This document shows positions 15,553 through 24,266 of a DNA stretch of 64,000 nucleotides, piece after piece. The notes under the pieces are model-generated. The model worked only from the letters and a program-made list of their open reading frames with translations, made no database searches and had not been told where the DNA came from. The position numbers were made by a program, and so were the translations under genes. Numbering within the stretch: the first letter of the stretch is position 1; every line of letters begins with the position of its first letter. Source of the stretch: Agromyces atrinae (GTDB lineage: Bacteria; Actinomycetota; Actinomycetes; Actinomycetales; Microbacteriaceae); the NCBI RefSeq assembly GCF_013407835.1, contig NZ_JACCBI010000001.1, positions 1,302,001 through 1,366,000 of the forward strand. Direction: 5' to 3'.

Positions 15553-16775
15553 GCGATCGCCTCCTCGGCGGGCCAGTGGATCGTAACGCTCGTGCCTTCA
15601 CCCGGGGCCGAGCGGATGACGGTCGAACCGCCCGCGCTCTGCACGCGTTCGACGATCGACACGCGAAGCCCGAGGCGCGCCGACGGAACGTCGGCGGGGT
15701 CGAAGCCCCTTCCAGTGTCGACGATGCTCACGAGGCATCCCCCGCGTCGTTCGCCGCGGATGAGGAGCGAGCGGGAGACGCGGCCCGGCCCGGCGTGCTG
15801 CATGGAGTTCACCATCGCCTGCACGGTCGCCGAGTAGATCGCCTCGACGGCGTCGACCGGCAGCTCGACCCCGTCGACGCTCTCGACGTCGACCTCGAAG
15901 TCGGGGGCGAACGTCGCGAGAGCGGCGCTCACTCGGCGGACGAGCACCGGGAGAGGGGCGGTCTCGACCGTCTCGGCCGGCGCCGCGCCCGCTTCGTCGA
16001 GCCTGAGAATGGCGTCGCCCGCCATGCGCGACGCGAGCGCCTTCTGCTCGGGAGACTCGGCCGCCGCCGCGGAGAGGAGGGTCGTCAGCACGCTGTCGTG
16101 CACGAGCGCGTCGACACGCACCCTCTCGACCTCGCTCGCGTGCTGACGCACGGCGAGGTCGTATCGACGCAACGCGGCCTCCTGCGCGGCGTCCACGGCC
16201 GCTGAGGCCTGTCGGAGCATCGTGATGATGATGATGACGACGATGCCGAGGATGAAGGCGTAGAGACCGTCGAACACCGCGAGGATCGTCGAGGCGTTGC
16301 CGCCTTCGGGGCTGACCCTCACGATGCTGTAGGCGACAGGAACGAGGACCGCGTACGTAACCGCCCAGCGCAGGGAGAAAGCCACGCACGCCGCGGTCGT
16401 TGCGACGGTGCACAGAAAGTAGGGCCAAGGGATCTGACCGTCCAGCGCTTCAGGATTGACGACGATGAGGGGCCAGGTCACGATGACGGCGGCGTAGACC
16501 CCGGCGAACACGGCACTGACGATGCGTGCGCCGACGGCGATGACGCTCGTGACGGCGAGCACGAGGATCGTGCCGATGACGACCGCCGCGGTGACGATGG
16601 ATGCCGCAGGGGCCATCGCGGGGATCTGATCGAGGAAGATCGGGACCGTCTGCGCACCGAAAACGAGACCGAAGAGTCCGAGTGCGCGAGCGGCGATCGT
16701 CTCGATCTGCGCGCTCGACACGGAGCTTCGCGGCCGGGGCACCTCGTGGCCGAGGTGCGTCTCAGTTCGCGTCAT
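15549..16775 (-). CDS. Sensor histidine kinase, NarL/LiaS-like with multi-helix membrane sensor
   Basis: A 408-residue kinase. Six or so membrane helices occupy residues 30-185, followed by a dimerisation helix with the phosphoacceptor in RVDALVHDSVLTTLLSAAAAE near residue 225. The ATPase domain keeps an N-box (VQAMVNSMQHAG) and DTGRGFDPADVPSARLGL. This fits HATPase domains that partner LuxR-type regulators. The start ATG overlaps the end of the response-regulator gene by 14 nt. It lacks a large extracytoplasmic domain, so it probably senses a membrane or envelope signal. Confidence 0.88.
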   Translation of the reverse strand: MTRTETHLGHEVPRPRSSVSSAQIETIAARALGLFGLVFGAQTVPIFLDQIPAMAPAASIVTAAVVIGTILVLAVTSVIAVGARIVSAVFAGVYAAVIVTWPLIVVNPEALDGQIPWPYFLCTVATTAACVAFSLRWAVTYAVLVPVAYSIVRVSPEGGNASTILAVFDGLYAFILGIVVIIIITMLRQASAAVDAAQEAALRRYDLAVRQHASEVERVRVDALVHDSVLTTLLSAAAAESPEQKALASRMAGDAILRLDEAGAAPAETVETAPLPVLVRRVSAALATFAPDFEVDVESVDGVELPVDAVEAIYSATVQAMVNSMQHAGPGRVSRSLLIRGERRGGCLVSIVDTGRGFDPADVPSARLGLRVSIVERVQSAGGSTVIRSAPGEGTSVTIHWPAEEAIA

Positions 16776-17466
16776 CTCCGGATTCGGGATCGAGGCCGGG
16801 GAGGATGCCGTCTTCGACCGCACGACGGAGGAGATCGACCTTCGTCGGGGCCGGGCGTCCGACCTCGACGTACTTCGTGCGGATGCGGTCGAGGTACTCG
16901 CGAGCGGTCGAGTGCGCGATGCCGAGCTGCATGGCGACGGCCTTGAGCGGGAGGCCGGAGGCATACAGGTGCAGCACGTCGCGTTCCCGTCGGCCGAGCT
17001 GCGCCTTCGCGAAGTCGCGGTCGGCGTCGATCGCGCTCGCCCACTCGAGGTTGTTGAGCACGTCGCCGCGCGCGACCGTGCCGATCGCCTGGAGCACCGT
17101 CGACATGGGAGCCGACTTCGGGATGACGCCGGCGGCTCCCGCGGCGAGCGCCTCGCGAACGCTCGCGACGCGGTCGGCGATCGAGTGCACGAGCACGACG
17201 GCCCCCGTGGCGAGCACGAGCTTGACGTTGTCGGTGACGAGCGACCCGTCGCCGAGCGACAGGTCGAGCACGACGACGTCGCACGGGCGACCGGCGAGTT
17301 CGCTCACGTAATCGGCGACCGTCGACGTATCGGTGACGACCTCGTAGCCCGCGGCGATGCATGCAGCACGCAGCCCGACGCGCACGGCCTCGTGGTCATC
17401 GACGATCGCGACGCGCGCGACGAACCCCGGCGCAGTCGATTGCGTCGGCTCTGAATCAGCGCTCAC
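16762..17466 (-). CDS. LuxR/NarL-family response regulator
   Basis: A 234-residue regulator. Its receiver domain has acidic residues in VAIVDDHEAVRVGLR, the phosphorylatable Asp in VVVLDLSLGDGS near residue 67, and a switch Lys in VIPKSAP near residue 117. The C-terminal GerE-like domain (GRRERDVLHLYASGLPLKAVAMQLGIAHSTAREYLDRIRTKY) binds DNA. AGGAGG lies 5 nt before the GTG, which decides the start. It is the first gene of the regulator-kinase-membrane protein operon. Targets are unknown. Confidence 0.92.
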   Translation of the reverse strand: MSADSEPTQSTAPGFVARVAIVDDHEAVRVGLRAACIAAGYEVVTDTSTVADYVSELAGRPCDVVVLDLSLGDGSLVTDNVKLVLATGAVVLVHSIADRVASVREALAAGAAGVIPKSAPMSTVLQAIGTVARGDVLNNLEWASAIDADRDFAKAQLGRRERDVLHLYASGLPLKAVAMQLGIAHSTAREYLDRIRTKYVEVGRPAPTKVDLLRRAVEDGILPGLDPESGDDAN

Positions 17467-17500
17467 GTTCGCCTCCTGCGACCACCATAGCTTCGCGCGG

Positions 17501-18769
17501 TCATCGCGTGTCGACCAGTCTGGCGACGGCCTCGACGTGGTGGGTGTTCGGGAAGAGGTCGAAGGCGCGGATGTCGGCGAGTTCGTAGCCGTGCGCGCGG
17601 AGGAATCCGACGTCGCGGGCGAGGGCGACGGGGTCGCACGCGACGTAGACGAGTTGGCGCGGTGCGAGGGCGGCGAGCGCGTCGATGACCTCCCGACCCG
17701 CTCCCGACCGCGGCGGGTCGAGGACGACCGTCGCCGACCGCGTCCTGGCCCGCTCGGAGTGGTTGCCTGCGGCCTGGAGCTCTCGGACGTAACGGTCGAC
17801 GCGAGCGGTGACGGCCCGTGCGCCGATCCACTCGGAGAGGTTCTGAGCGGCGTGATCGGTCGCGAGCGGATCGGATTCGACCGTCGTGATGCGGACCGTG
17901 TCGCCGAATCGGTCGCCGACGGCTGCGGCGAGGAGTCCCACCCCGCCGTAGAGGTCGAGGTTCGCGGCACGCGGATCGAAGAGGGCGGGGTCGATCGCGT
18001 CCTGGACGGCGCGGTAGAGGGTCTCGGCCGCACCGGAGTGCACCTGCCAGAAGCCGCCGCGTTCGAGCGAGAACGTGCGACCGGCGACCGACTCGGAGAC
18101 GGTTCCGCGCTCGTAGGGCAGCGGGCGGCCTCGTCGATCGCTCTCGGCGACGAGGACGATGGCCTCCCCCGCGCTCGGCGCGATGACGTCGACGTGCGCG
18201 GCCCCGGCGAAGCGGGAGCGGAGCGGGGCGGCCTCGCGGACGCGCTCGGTGGCGAGCGGGAGGTCGTCGATGTCGACGACGTGGTGCGAACGCGCCGCGT
18301 ACGGCCCCGGTCGGCCGTCGGCGTCGACCTGCAGTCGCACGCGCGTGCGCCAACCCGTTCCGGTCTGGTCGTCGGGCGCGTCGATCGTCGGAACGGCCTC
18401 GACGGCGACGTCGCGTTCGACGCCTCCCATGCGGGCGAGCGACTCGCCGAGCACCTGGGACTTGAGCGCGCGCTGACGTTCGAGTGCGATATGCCCGAAC
18501 TCGGCGCCGCCGGCGCGTTCGGCCGGGTCGCGGTCGATCGACGCGGCATCCCAGACGTGCGCCTGCCGCTCGGGGGCGGCGTCGAGCACCTCGATCGTGT
18601 CCGCGCGCCAGAATCGGTCGTGCTTCGTCTCGGTCAGGCGAGCGCGCACTCGTTCACCCGGGAGTGTGTCGGTGACGAAGACCACCCGCCCGTCGTAGCG
18701 CGCGACGAAGATGCCGCCGTGGGCGACGGAGCCCACTTCGAGTTCGAGGACCTGCCCGGGTTCTGCCAT
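17501..18769 (-). CDS. TrmA/RlmD-family RNA (uracil-5-)-methyltransferase
   Basis: A 422-residue SAM-dependent RNA methyltransferase. An N-terminal TRAM-like domain (residues 1-60) is followed by a central region with QVHSGAAETLYR, the SAM-binding NLDLYGGVGLLAAAVGD, VVLDPPRSGAGREVIDALA and the catalytic Cys in LVYVACDPVALARD near residue 370. These enzymes make 5-methyluridine in tRNA or 23S rRNA; which position is modified cannot be told here. I see no N-terminal iron-sulfur cysteines of the RumA type. The ATG has AGGAGG immediately next to it, tighter than usual, so the true start could differ slightly. Confidence 0.88.
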   Translation of the reverse strand: MAEPGQVLELEVGSVAHGGIFVARYDGRVVFVTDTLPGERVRARLTETKHDRFWRADTIEVLDAAPERQAHVWDAASIDRDPAERAGGAEFGHIALERQRALKSQVLGESLARMGGVERDVAVEAVPTIDAPDDQTGTGWRTRVRLQVDADGRPGPYAARSHHVVDIDDLPLATERVREAAPLRSRFAGAAHVDVIAPSAGEAIVLVAESDRRGRPLPYERGTVSESVAGRTFSLERGGFWQVHSGAAETLYRAVQDAIDPALFDPRAANLDLYGGVGLLAAAVGDRFGDTVRITTVESDPLATDHAAQNLSEWIGARAVTARVDRYVRELQAAGNHSERARTRSATVVLDPPRSGAGREVIDALAALAPRQLVYVACDPVALARDVGFLRAHGYELADIRAFDLFPNTHHVEAVARLVDTR

Positions 18770-18802
18770 CCTCCTAGCGTTGCACAGCGGCAGGATGGAC
18801 GT

Positions 18803-19438
18803 ATGCGCCTCTACCTCGCTTCGACGTCCCCCGCCCGGCTCACCCTCCTGCGCGCGGCGGGGATCGAACCCCGCACGATCGCGCCGGGAGTCGACGAGAG
18901 TGCGCTCGTGGCGGCGACCGAGGCGACCGAGGGACCGCTCGCTCCCGAGGCTCTCGTCCAGCTGCTCGCGCAGGCCAAGGCGGATGCCGTCGTGGGCGCC
19001 ACCGTCGACGGCGATCCGATCGACGGATTCATCCTCGGCGGCGACTCGGCGTTCGTCGTCGACGGCGTCATCCACGGCAAGCCGCACGAGCCCCACATCG
19101 CGCGTGAGCGCTGGCTCGCCCAGCGCGGACGCAGCGGCGACCTCTGGTCGGGGCACTGGCTCATCGATCACCGCGGCGGCCGGGCGCGCGGCGCGATCGG
19201 ACGCGCGGCGGTCGCGCGCGTCGAGTTCGCCGACGTCGACGACGCGGAGATCGACGCCTACGTGGCGACGGGCGAACCGCTCGCCGTCGCGGGCGCCTTC
19301 ACCGTCGACAGCCTCGGCGGCCCGTTCATCAGGAACGTCGTCGGCGACCCGTCGACCGTCGTCGGGCTGTCCCTCTCGACGCTGCGTGAGCTCGTGCGCG
19401 AGTTCGACGTGACGTGGACCGACCTCTGGAACCGCTGA
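18803..19438 (+). CDS. maf: Maf-like nucleotide pyrophosphatase
   Basis: A 211-residue Maf/Ham1-superfamily protein, which hydrolyses non-canonical or modified NTPs to NMP and pyrophosphate. It starts with LASTSPARLTLLRAAGI, close to the family LASxSPRR signature with Ala in place of the first Arg. A central GGDSAFVVDGVIHGKP corresponds to the metal and substrate loop, and TGEPLAVAGAFTVDSLGG follows near residue 155. It is divergent from the RNA methyltransferase gene with a 33-nt gap and precedes the carboxylase alpha gene, an association common in actinobacteria. Confidence 0.9.
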   Translation: MRLYLASTSPARLTLLRAAGIEPRTIAPGVDESALVAATEATEGPLAPEALVQLLAQAKADAVVGATVDGDPIDGFILGGDSAFVVDGVIHGKPHEPHIARERWLAQRGRSGDLWSGHWLIDHRGGRARGAIGRAAVARVEFADVDDAEIDAYVATGEPLAVAGAFTVDSLGGPFIRNVVGDPSTVVGLSLSTLRELVREFDVTWTDLWNR

Positions 19439-19451
19439 AAGTTGTGTCAGT

Positions 19452-19475
19452 CCGCCAATGATGTGCGGGTTTTTT
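19452..19475 (+). terminator. Probable weak terminator of maf
   Basis: A short CCGC/GCGG stem with a 9-nt loop is followed by a run of six T after one G. The stem is small but the T-run is the longest in this stretch. A second perfect inverted repeat, GGCGCT-CTCAGT-AGCGCC (19482-19499), follows in the promoter region of the carboxylase gene. Confidence 0.5.
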
Positions 19476-19512
19476 AGGCGAGGCGCTCTCAGTAGCGCCG
19501 GGGGCGACCCAT

Positions 19513-19518
19513 AAGCTT
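19513..19518 (+). promoter_or_regulatory. -10 box of the carboxylase alpha gene (leaderless)
   Basis: TAAGCT ends 7 nt before the ATG at 19526, and no ribosome-binding site is present, so the mRNA probably starts at the ATG. The inverted repeat at 19482-19499 overlaps the expected -35 region and may be an operator. Confidence 0.55.
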
Positions 19519-19525
19519 GGTGACT

Positions 19526-21298
19526 ATGCCGCGTATCAGCAAGGTCCTCATCGCCAACCGTGGAGAGATCGCCGTACGCGTGATCCGCGCCGCCCGCGAC
19601 AGCGGTATCGGCTCCGTCGCCGTCTACGCCGACCAGGACCGCGATGCCCGTCACGTGAAGCTCGCCGACGAGGCGTACGCGCTCGAGGGCACCACGAGCG
19701 CCGAGACCTACCTCGTCATCGACAAGATCCTCTCGATCGCACGCCGCTCGGGCGCCGATGCGATCCACCCCGGCTACGGCTTCCTCGCTGAGAACCCCGA
19801 CTTCGCCCGCGCCGTGATCGGTGCGGGGCTCATCTGGATCGGCCCGTCGCCCGAGGCGATCGAGCGACTCGGAGACAAGGTCTCGGCCCGTCACGTCGCC
19901 GAGAAGGTCGGGGCGCCGCTCGCCCCGGGAACACTCAATCCGGTGTCCGGCGCCGACGAGGTGCTCGACTTCGTCGACGTGCACGGCCTGCCCGTCGCCA
20001 TCAAGGCGGCCTTCGGCGGTGGCGGCCGCGGCCTCAAGGTCGCGCGCACGCGCGACGAGGTCCCCGAGCTCTTCGAGTCCGCCACGCGTGAGGCCGTCGC
20101 GGCCTTCGGCCGCGGCGAGTGCTTCGTCGAGAAGTACCTCGACCGCCCGCGTCACGTCGAGACCCAGTGCCTCGCCGATGCCCACGGCAACGTCGTCGTC
20201 GTGTCGACGCGCGACTGCTCGTTGCAGCGCCGGCACCAGAAGCTCGTCGAGGAGGCTCCTGCGCCGTTCCTCACGGACGACCAGAACCGCGCCCTGTACG
20301 ACGCCTCGAAGGCCATCCTCCGCGAGGTCGGCTACGTCGGAGCGGGAACGTGCGAGTTCCTCATCGGGCAGGACGGGACGGTGTCGTTCCTCGAGGTCAA
20401 CACGCGTCTCCAGGTCGAGCACCCCGTCTCGGAAGAGGTCACGGGCATCGACCTCGTCCGCGAGCAGTTCCGTCTCGCCGAGGGCGGCACGCTCGACTAC
20501 GACGACCCGATCGCGACCGGCCACTCCATCGAGTTCCGCATCAACGGCGAAGACCCCGGCCGCGGCTTCCTCCCCGCCCCCGGTCCCGTGCACGCCATCC
20601 GTTTCCCGGGCGGCCCCGGCGTGCGCATCGACTCCGGCGTGACGACCGGCGACGAGATCTCGGGCGCGTTCGACTCGCTCCTCGCGAAGCTCGTCGTGAC
20701 GGGCGCGACGCGCGAAGACGCCATCGAGCGCTCGCGGCGCGCCCTCGACGAGTTCGAGGTCAACGGCCTCCCGACCGTCCTGCCCTTCCACCGCGATGTG
20801 GTGCGGAACGAAGCGTTCGCCCCGACCGACGGCGGCCCGTTCTCGATCTACACACGCTGGATCGAGACGGAGTACGACAACCGCCTCGAGCCGTGGTCGG
20901 GCGAGCTGTCCGACGTCCAGGGGCCCGCGGCACGGCAGAGCGTCGTGGTCGAGGTCGACGGGCGACGCATCGAGGTGACGATCCCGAAGAAGCTCGTCCC
21001 CGGCGTCACCGCCGAGAGCACGGCGGGCTCCGCGCCGCGCCGGCGTTCGGCCGGGCACGCCGTCGACACGGCGACGGGAGATGCCGTCACGGCGCCCATG
21101 CAGGCGACGATCGTGAAGGTCGCGGTCTCCGAGGGCGACACCGTCGTCAAGGGCGACCTCATCCTCGTGCTCGAGGCGATGAAGATGGAGCAGCCGCTCA
21201 CGGCGCACAAGGACGGCGTCGTGTCGACGGTGAACGCCGTCGTCGGCGCGACGGTCTCGAGCGGTCACCTGCTGCTCACGATCACCGACTCCGAGTGA
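19526..21298 (+). CDS. accA: Acyl-CoA carboxylase alpha subunit (biotin carboxylase plus BCCP)
   Basis: A 590-residue two-domain protein. Residues about 1-450 are biotin carboxylase: [20 protein letters not shown] at the start, the ATP-grasp [11 protein letters not shown] near residue 170, and [22 protein letters not shown] near residue 290. The last 75 residues are a biotinyl domain with the acceptor Lys in [11 protein letters not shown]. It carboxylates its own biotin with bicarbonate and ATP and serves the beta subunit at 12167. The second ATG of the frame was chosen because it lies 7 nt after a -10 box. It is distant from accB, as usual in actinobacteria. Confidence 0.95.
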   Translation: MPRISKVLIANRGEIAVRVIRAARDSGIGSVAVYADQDRDARHVKLADEAYALEGTTSAETYLVIDKILSIARRSGADAIHPGYGFLAENPDFARAVIGAGLIWIGPSPEAIERLGDKVSARHVAEKVGAPLAPGTLNPVSGADEVLDFVDVHGLPVAIKAAFGGGGRGLKVARTRDEVPELFESATREAVAAFGRGECFVEKYLDRPRHVETQCLADAHGNVVVVSTRDCSLQRRHQKLVEEAPAPFLTDDQNRALYDASKAILREVGYVGAGTCEFLIGQDGTVSFLEVNTRLQVEHPVSEEVTGIDLVREQFRLAEGGTLDYDDPIATGHSIEFRINGEDPGRGFLPAPGPVHAIRFPGGPGVRIDSGVTTGDEISGAFDSLLAKLVVTGATREDAIERSRRALDEFEVNGLPTVLPFHRDVVRNEAFAPTDGGPFSIYTRWIETEYDNRLEPWSGELSDVQGPAARQSVVVEVDGRRIEVTIPKKLVPGVTAESTAGSAPRRRSAGHAVDTATGDAVTAPMQATIVKVAVSEGDTVVKGDLILVLEAMKMEQPLTAHKDGVVSTVNAVVGATVSSGHLLLTITDSE

Positions 21299-21332
21299 CC
21301 ATTTCCGTCTGGCCACCTTCAGATATCACGTA

Positions 21333-21611
21333 GTGGATGCTGTACTCATGAAGGAAGGCGTCTGGGAGCAGTATGCGACCGAACTCGGCTCACGGCTCCG
21401 TCAAGCACGGGCCGTACGCGGCCTGAGCCAGGAGCGCATCGCGCACGAAGCGGGTCTCGCGGCATTCACCTACCAGAAGCTCGAGAAGGGCGAATCCCGC
21501 CCGGGAGCACCGGCCAACCCGACGCTCCGCACACTCGTGTCGCTCGCCGCCGTGCTGGACGTCTCGCTCGCCGACCTCCTCCCCGACATCCCCGACGCGC
21601 TGACCGAGTAG
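21333..21611 (+). CDS. Small XRE-family helix-turn-helix regulator
   Basis: A 92-residue Cro/C1-type DNA-binding protein. The domain LGSRLRQARAVRGLSQERIAHEAGLAAFTYQKLEKGES fills residues 18-55, and a second segment ends in a helical VLDVSLADLLPD tail. It has no sensor or toxin partner next to it; the following gene encodes a DUF6907 protein. Two starts are possible, a GTG at the given position and an ATG five codons later. Its targets are unknown; autoregulation is likely for this type. Confidence 0.8.
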   Translation: MDAVLMKEGVWEQYATELGSRLRQARAVRGLSQERIAHEAGLAAFTYQKLEKGESRPGAPANPTLRTLVSLAAVLDVSLADLLPDIPDALTE

Positions 21612-21793
21612 TTCACGCTCACGCCACTCGCACCGACGGGGTGCAAACGCTTGTACCATCTATAAATGGTCATCTGCACTGGAGGCGCGCTCGTCGAGCT
21701 GTCGAGTGCGTCGCACGCCGTCGGCACGTGCGCGTGTCGGTGGCTCCTGATGTACTCGACTCGTCGTGCCGACCGATCCGAGGAGGACAGATC

Positions 21794-22141
21794 GTGAGCG
21801 CGCAGAACCCGCAGTCGGCCGATGTGACGTGCCCGCCGTGGTGCACCCGTGAGCACGGGCCGCGCTGGCACGACGAAGACATCGTCCACTACTCAGCTCC
21901 AGTGGAGCTCGGTCGGCCCGGCGGTGGCACGATGCCCGTCTCGGGCACGTCGGTCGTCGCCGGCGCGCCCACCCCCGGCGCCCAGGCGGTCCTTCGGCGT
22001 CGTGAGTCCGAGCGCACGACGTACGTCGAGCTCATCATCGACGACGAGCGTTCCGTCGTGCTCGATGTCGACGCGTTCGCGCACGCCGCCCGCGCGGCGC
22101 ACGAGTGGATCACGACCGTCACGCGAGACGTCGACCGCTGA
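21794..22141 (+). CDS. DUF6907 domain-containing protein
   Basis: A 115-residue protein of unknown function. Its N-terminal VTCPPWCTREHGPRWHDEDIVHYS, with two Cys, two His and an acidic pair, is the signature of actinobacterial DUF6907 proteins, often found near small XRE regulators. The cysteines and histidines suggest metal binding, but this is not shown. AGGAGG lies 7 nt before the GTG, a perfect start. The last 249 nt are also read on the opposite strand as the tail of the glycosyltransferase gene, an unusually deep convergent overlap. An ACCAT-CTATAA-ATGGT repeat lies upstream at 21655-21670. Confidence 0.82.
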   Translation: MSAQNPQSADVTCPPWCTREHGPRWHDEDIVHYSAPVELGRPGGGTMPVSGTSVVAGAPTPGAQAVLRRRESERTTYVELIIDDERSVVLDVDAFAHAARAAHEWITTVTRDVDR

Positions 22142-23212
22142 CACGCGCTCGGCGCGCTCTCCCCCACCTGCCCCGTGGTCGCTGCTCGCGAACACGACGG
22201 TCCGCTGCGCACGATAGCTGACGAAGAACAACGACCCGTCGGCCACGATCTTCGCGATGACGAGCGGCACGCCGACGTCGGTGAGCGCCGTCAGGAATCC
22301 GAAGTTGGCCGCGAGGAGCAGCACGGCGAGACAGACGTACTGGATGGCCTGCGCGCGCAGACTGCCCCGGCGCGCGCCGAACACGAGGCCGCGGTTGACG
22401 GCGAAGTTGACGCTCGCGCTCACGAGGCGCGCCGCGACGACGGCGGACAGGAGCGGCCAGCCGAGCGCGGTGAGCGCGACGAGCGCCGCGGCATCGATCG
22501 CGAACGCCGCGACGGCGGAGACCACGAAGCGCGCGAGCGGGGCCGCCACCCGCAGCGAATCGCGGACGGGCCGGAAGTGCGAGGAGGCGTTCTGATCGAG
22601 ATAGATGGTCGCGATGGGCACGTCCACCAGACGGATGCCCCGTCGACGGGCATCGAGCAGCACCCGGAACTCCCACTCGAAGCGCTCGCCGCGCACCTCG
22701 AGCACGGCGGTGATCGCTTCGACGGAATAGCCCCGGAGACCGGTCTGCGTGTCGGAGAGCGGCGTTCCGGCGACCGCGCCGAACACGACGGCGCTGGCCC
22801 GATTGCCCCAGCGGCTGCGACGAGGCACGTCGGGCCCGAAGCTCCGCGTGCCGAGCACGAGCGCGCCGGGCTCGCGCCGGAGACGATCGGCGATGCGCAG
22901 GATGTCGGCGACGGAGTGCTGCCCGTCGGCGTCGGCCGTGACCGCGAGCGCGTTCGGATCGAGCGACCGGGCGTGGGCGAGGGCCGTCTTGACCGCACGC
23001 CCCTTCCCGCGATTCTGGGCGGAGCGCAGCACTGTTGCCCCGAGTCGTCCGACCTCGGTGAACACGGCGTCGTAGGCGGAGCCCGAGCCGTCGTCGATGA
23101 CGAGGACGCGGAGCGGTGATGATTCGCTCGCGGCATCCGTCAGCCCTCGGACGAGCGCGAGGAGACGGTCGTCGGGCTCGAGTGCCGGGATGACGATGAA
23201 CATCGCGCTCAC
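21893..23212 (-). CDS. Bifunctional family 2 glycosyltransferase / GtrA-like membrane protein
   Basis: A 439-residue protein. Residues 1-225 are a GT2 domain (VIDDGSGSAYD, TADADGQHSVADILRIADRL, DTQTGLRGYS), as in polyprenyl-phosphate glycosyltransferases. Residues about 230-345 are a GtrA-type domain with four membrane helices and an FAVNRGLVFGAR motif. The pair usually makes or flips lipid-linked sugars for wall glycosylation. The GTG overlaps the stop of the upstream gene. After about residue 348 the sequence (GAGGGERAERVSAVDVSRDGRD...) is low-complexity and lies antisense to the DUF6907 gene, so the natural stop has probably been lost or displaced. Confidence 0.82.
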   Translation of the reverse strand: MSAMFIVIPALEPDDRLLALVRGLTDAASESSPLRVLVIDDGSGSAYDAVFTEVGRLGATVLRSAQNRGKGRAVKTALAHARSLDPNALAVTADADGQHSVADILRIADRLRREPGALVLGTRSFGPDVPRRSRWGNRASAVVFGAVAGTPLSDTQTGLRGYSVEAITAVLEVRGERFEWEFRVLLDARRRGIRLVDVPIATIYLDQNASSHFRPVRDSLRVAAPLARFVVSAVAAFAIDAAALVALTALGWPLLSAVVAARLVSASVNFAVNRGLVFGARRGSLRAQAIQYVCLAVLLLAANFGFLTALTDVGVPLVIAKIVADGSLFFVSYRAQRTVVFASSDHGAGGGERAERVSAVDVSRDGRDPLVRRAGGVRERVDIEHDGTLVVDDELDVRRALGLTTPKDRLGAGGGRAGDDRRARDGHRATAGPTELHWS

Positions 23213-24177
23213 CACGCGAGGTAGAGGATGTCCGACGTGCCGCGCTCGGTTCCTCGGCCGAGCGGATCGTTGACGAGGGCGCCGTCGAAGTACATCGTCG
23301 ACGAACCGCCGCCGTCGAGGTTGTAGGCGGTCGTCGCGCCGAGCCCGGCCATGATCTCGCCGAGCTCGGGCAGGGTCGCGCCGCGCGAGTATCCGGGGCT
23401 CCGGCCGTCGACGACGACGAACACGAGGTGGTTCTCGTCGATGACACCCACCGCCGTCCGCGGCTGCTCGCCCTGGATCGAGTGGTTTCCGGGGTTCGTG
23501 TCGACCTCGACATCCTCGATCCCGTCGACGACGGCGCCGTCCTCGACGATCGCCGGCCCGAACGACAGCGTGTTCCAGACGCCGTCCGCGAGGAGCTCGT
23601 CGGCCGAGGTCGTCGTCTCGTCGTACACCTCGACGCGGCCATCCGTGTAGAAGGCGAGTCCTTCGCGCGCGCCCTCGTCGCGGTAGACCACTCCGTTCCT
23701 GATGACGATGCCGGTATCGCGGAAGCCGTAGTAGTCGCCGTTGATGGCGAACACGGCGCCGACCGACTCGGCGATCGCCGACGGCGTCTCGATGATGTTC
23801 TCCCCGAACGAGTCCTTCGCGAAGGCGGAACGCAGTCGCGTGGCATCCGAGAGCGTCACCTCGGCGACGTAGTAGGTGAGCGTGTCGTCGGCCGTTCCCG
23901 TCGTCACCGTCGTGACGTCGACGCTCGTCGCGCCGTCGGTGTAGCTCGAGCCCGAGACGACGCCCTCCGTCGCCGAGTCCGGCTCGGCTTCCGCCCCCTC
24001 GCCCGTCGCGGCGAGACTCGCCTCGTACGCCGAGACGTCGGCGATCTCGACGTGCTCGATCAGGAACCGGTCAGCGGCCCACCACGCTCCCCCGCCGAGG
24101 AGCAGTGCGAGCGCGGCGCTCCCCGCGATGATGCCGGTGCGGACGGGGTGCTTTCTCCGTGTCGTCTTCTCGTTCAT
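23209..24177 (-). CDS. Phosphodiester glycosidase family (NAGPA-like) exoprotein
   Basis: A 322-residue protein with one N-terminal membrane anchor (residues 14-36) and an exported NAGPA domain. Family motifs are FAINGDYYGFRDTGIVIRNGVV near residue 145, RTAVGVIDENHLVFVVVDGRSPG near 240 and AYNLDGGGSSTMYFDG near 290. These domains cleave GlcNAc-phosphodiesters in lysosomal enzyme tagging and in bacteria act on phosphodiester-linked sugars of wall polymers. The adjacent, overlapping glycosyltransferase-GtrA gene supports a role in a decorated wall polymer or exopolysaccharide. Confidence 0.85.
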   Translation of the reverse strand: MNEKTTRRKHPVRTGIIAGSAALALLLGGGAWWAADRFLIEHVEIADVSAYEASLAATGEGAEAEPDSATEGVVSGSSYTDGATSVDVTTVTTGTADDTLTYYVAEVTLSDATRLRSAFAKDSFGENIIETPSAIAESVGAVFAINGDYYGFRDTGIVIRNGVVYRDEGAREGLAFYTDGRVEVYDETTTSADELLADGVWNTLSFGPAIVEDGAVVDGIEDVEVDTNPGNHSIQGEQPRTAVGVIDENHLVFVVVDGRSPGYSRGATLPELGEIMAGLGATTAYNLDGGGSSTMYFDGALVNDPLGRGTERGTSDILYLAW

Positions 24178-24266
24178 GACGACAGAGAATCGCGTCGCGC
24201 CGTGCGCGGTTCAGCAACCGACGATCACGCGCCTCTCAGCGCGCTGAGGGATGACTGTGAGGCCGG

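Noticed and set aside
17501..21316. A 1271-codon minus-strand open frame
   Set aside because: Only the part from 18769 down (RNA methyltransferase) is real. The rest is antisense to maf and the biotin carboxylase gene and is a high-GC artefact.
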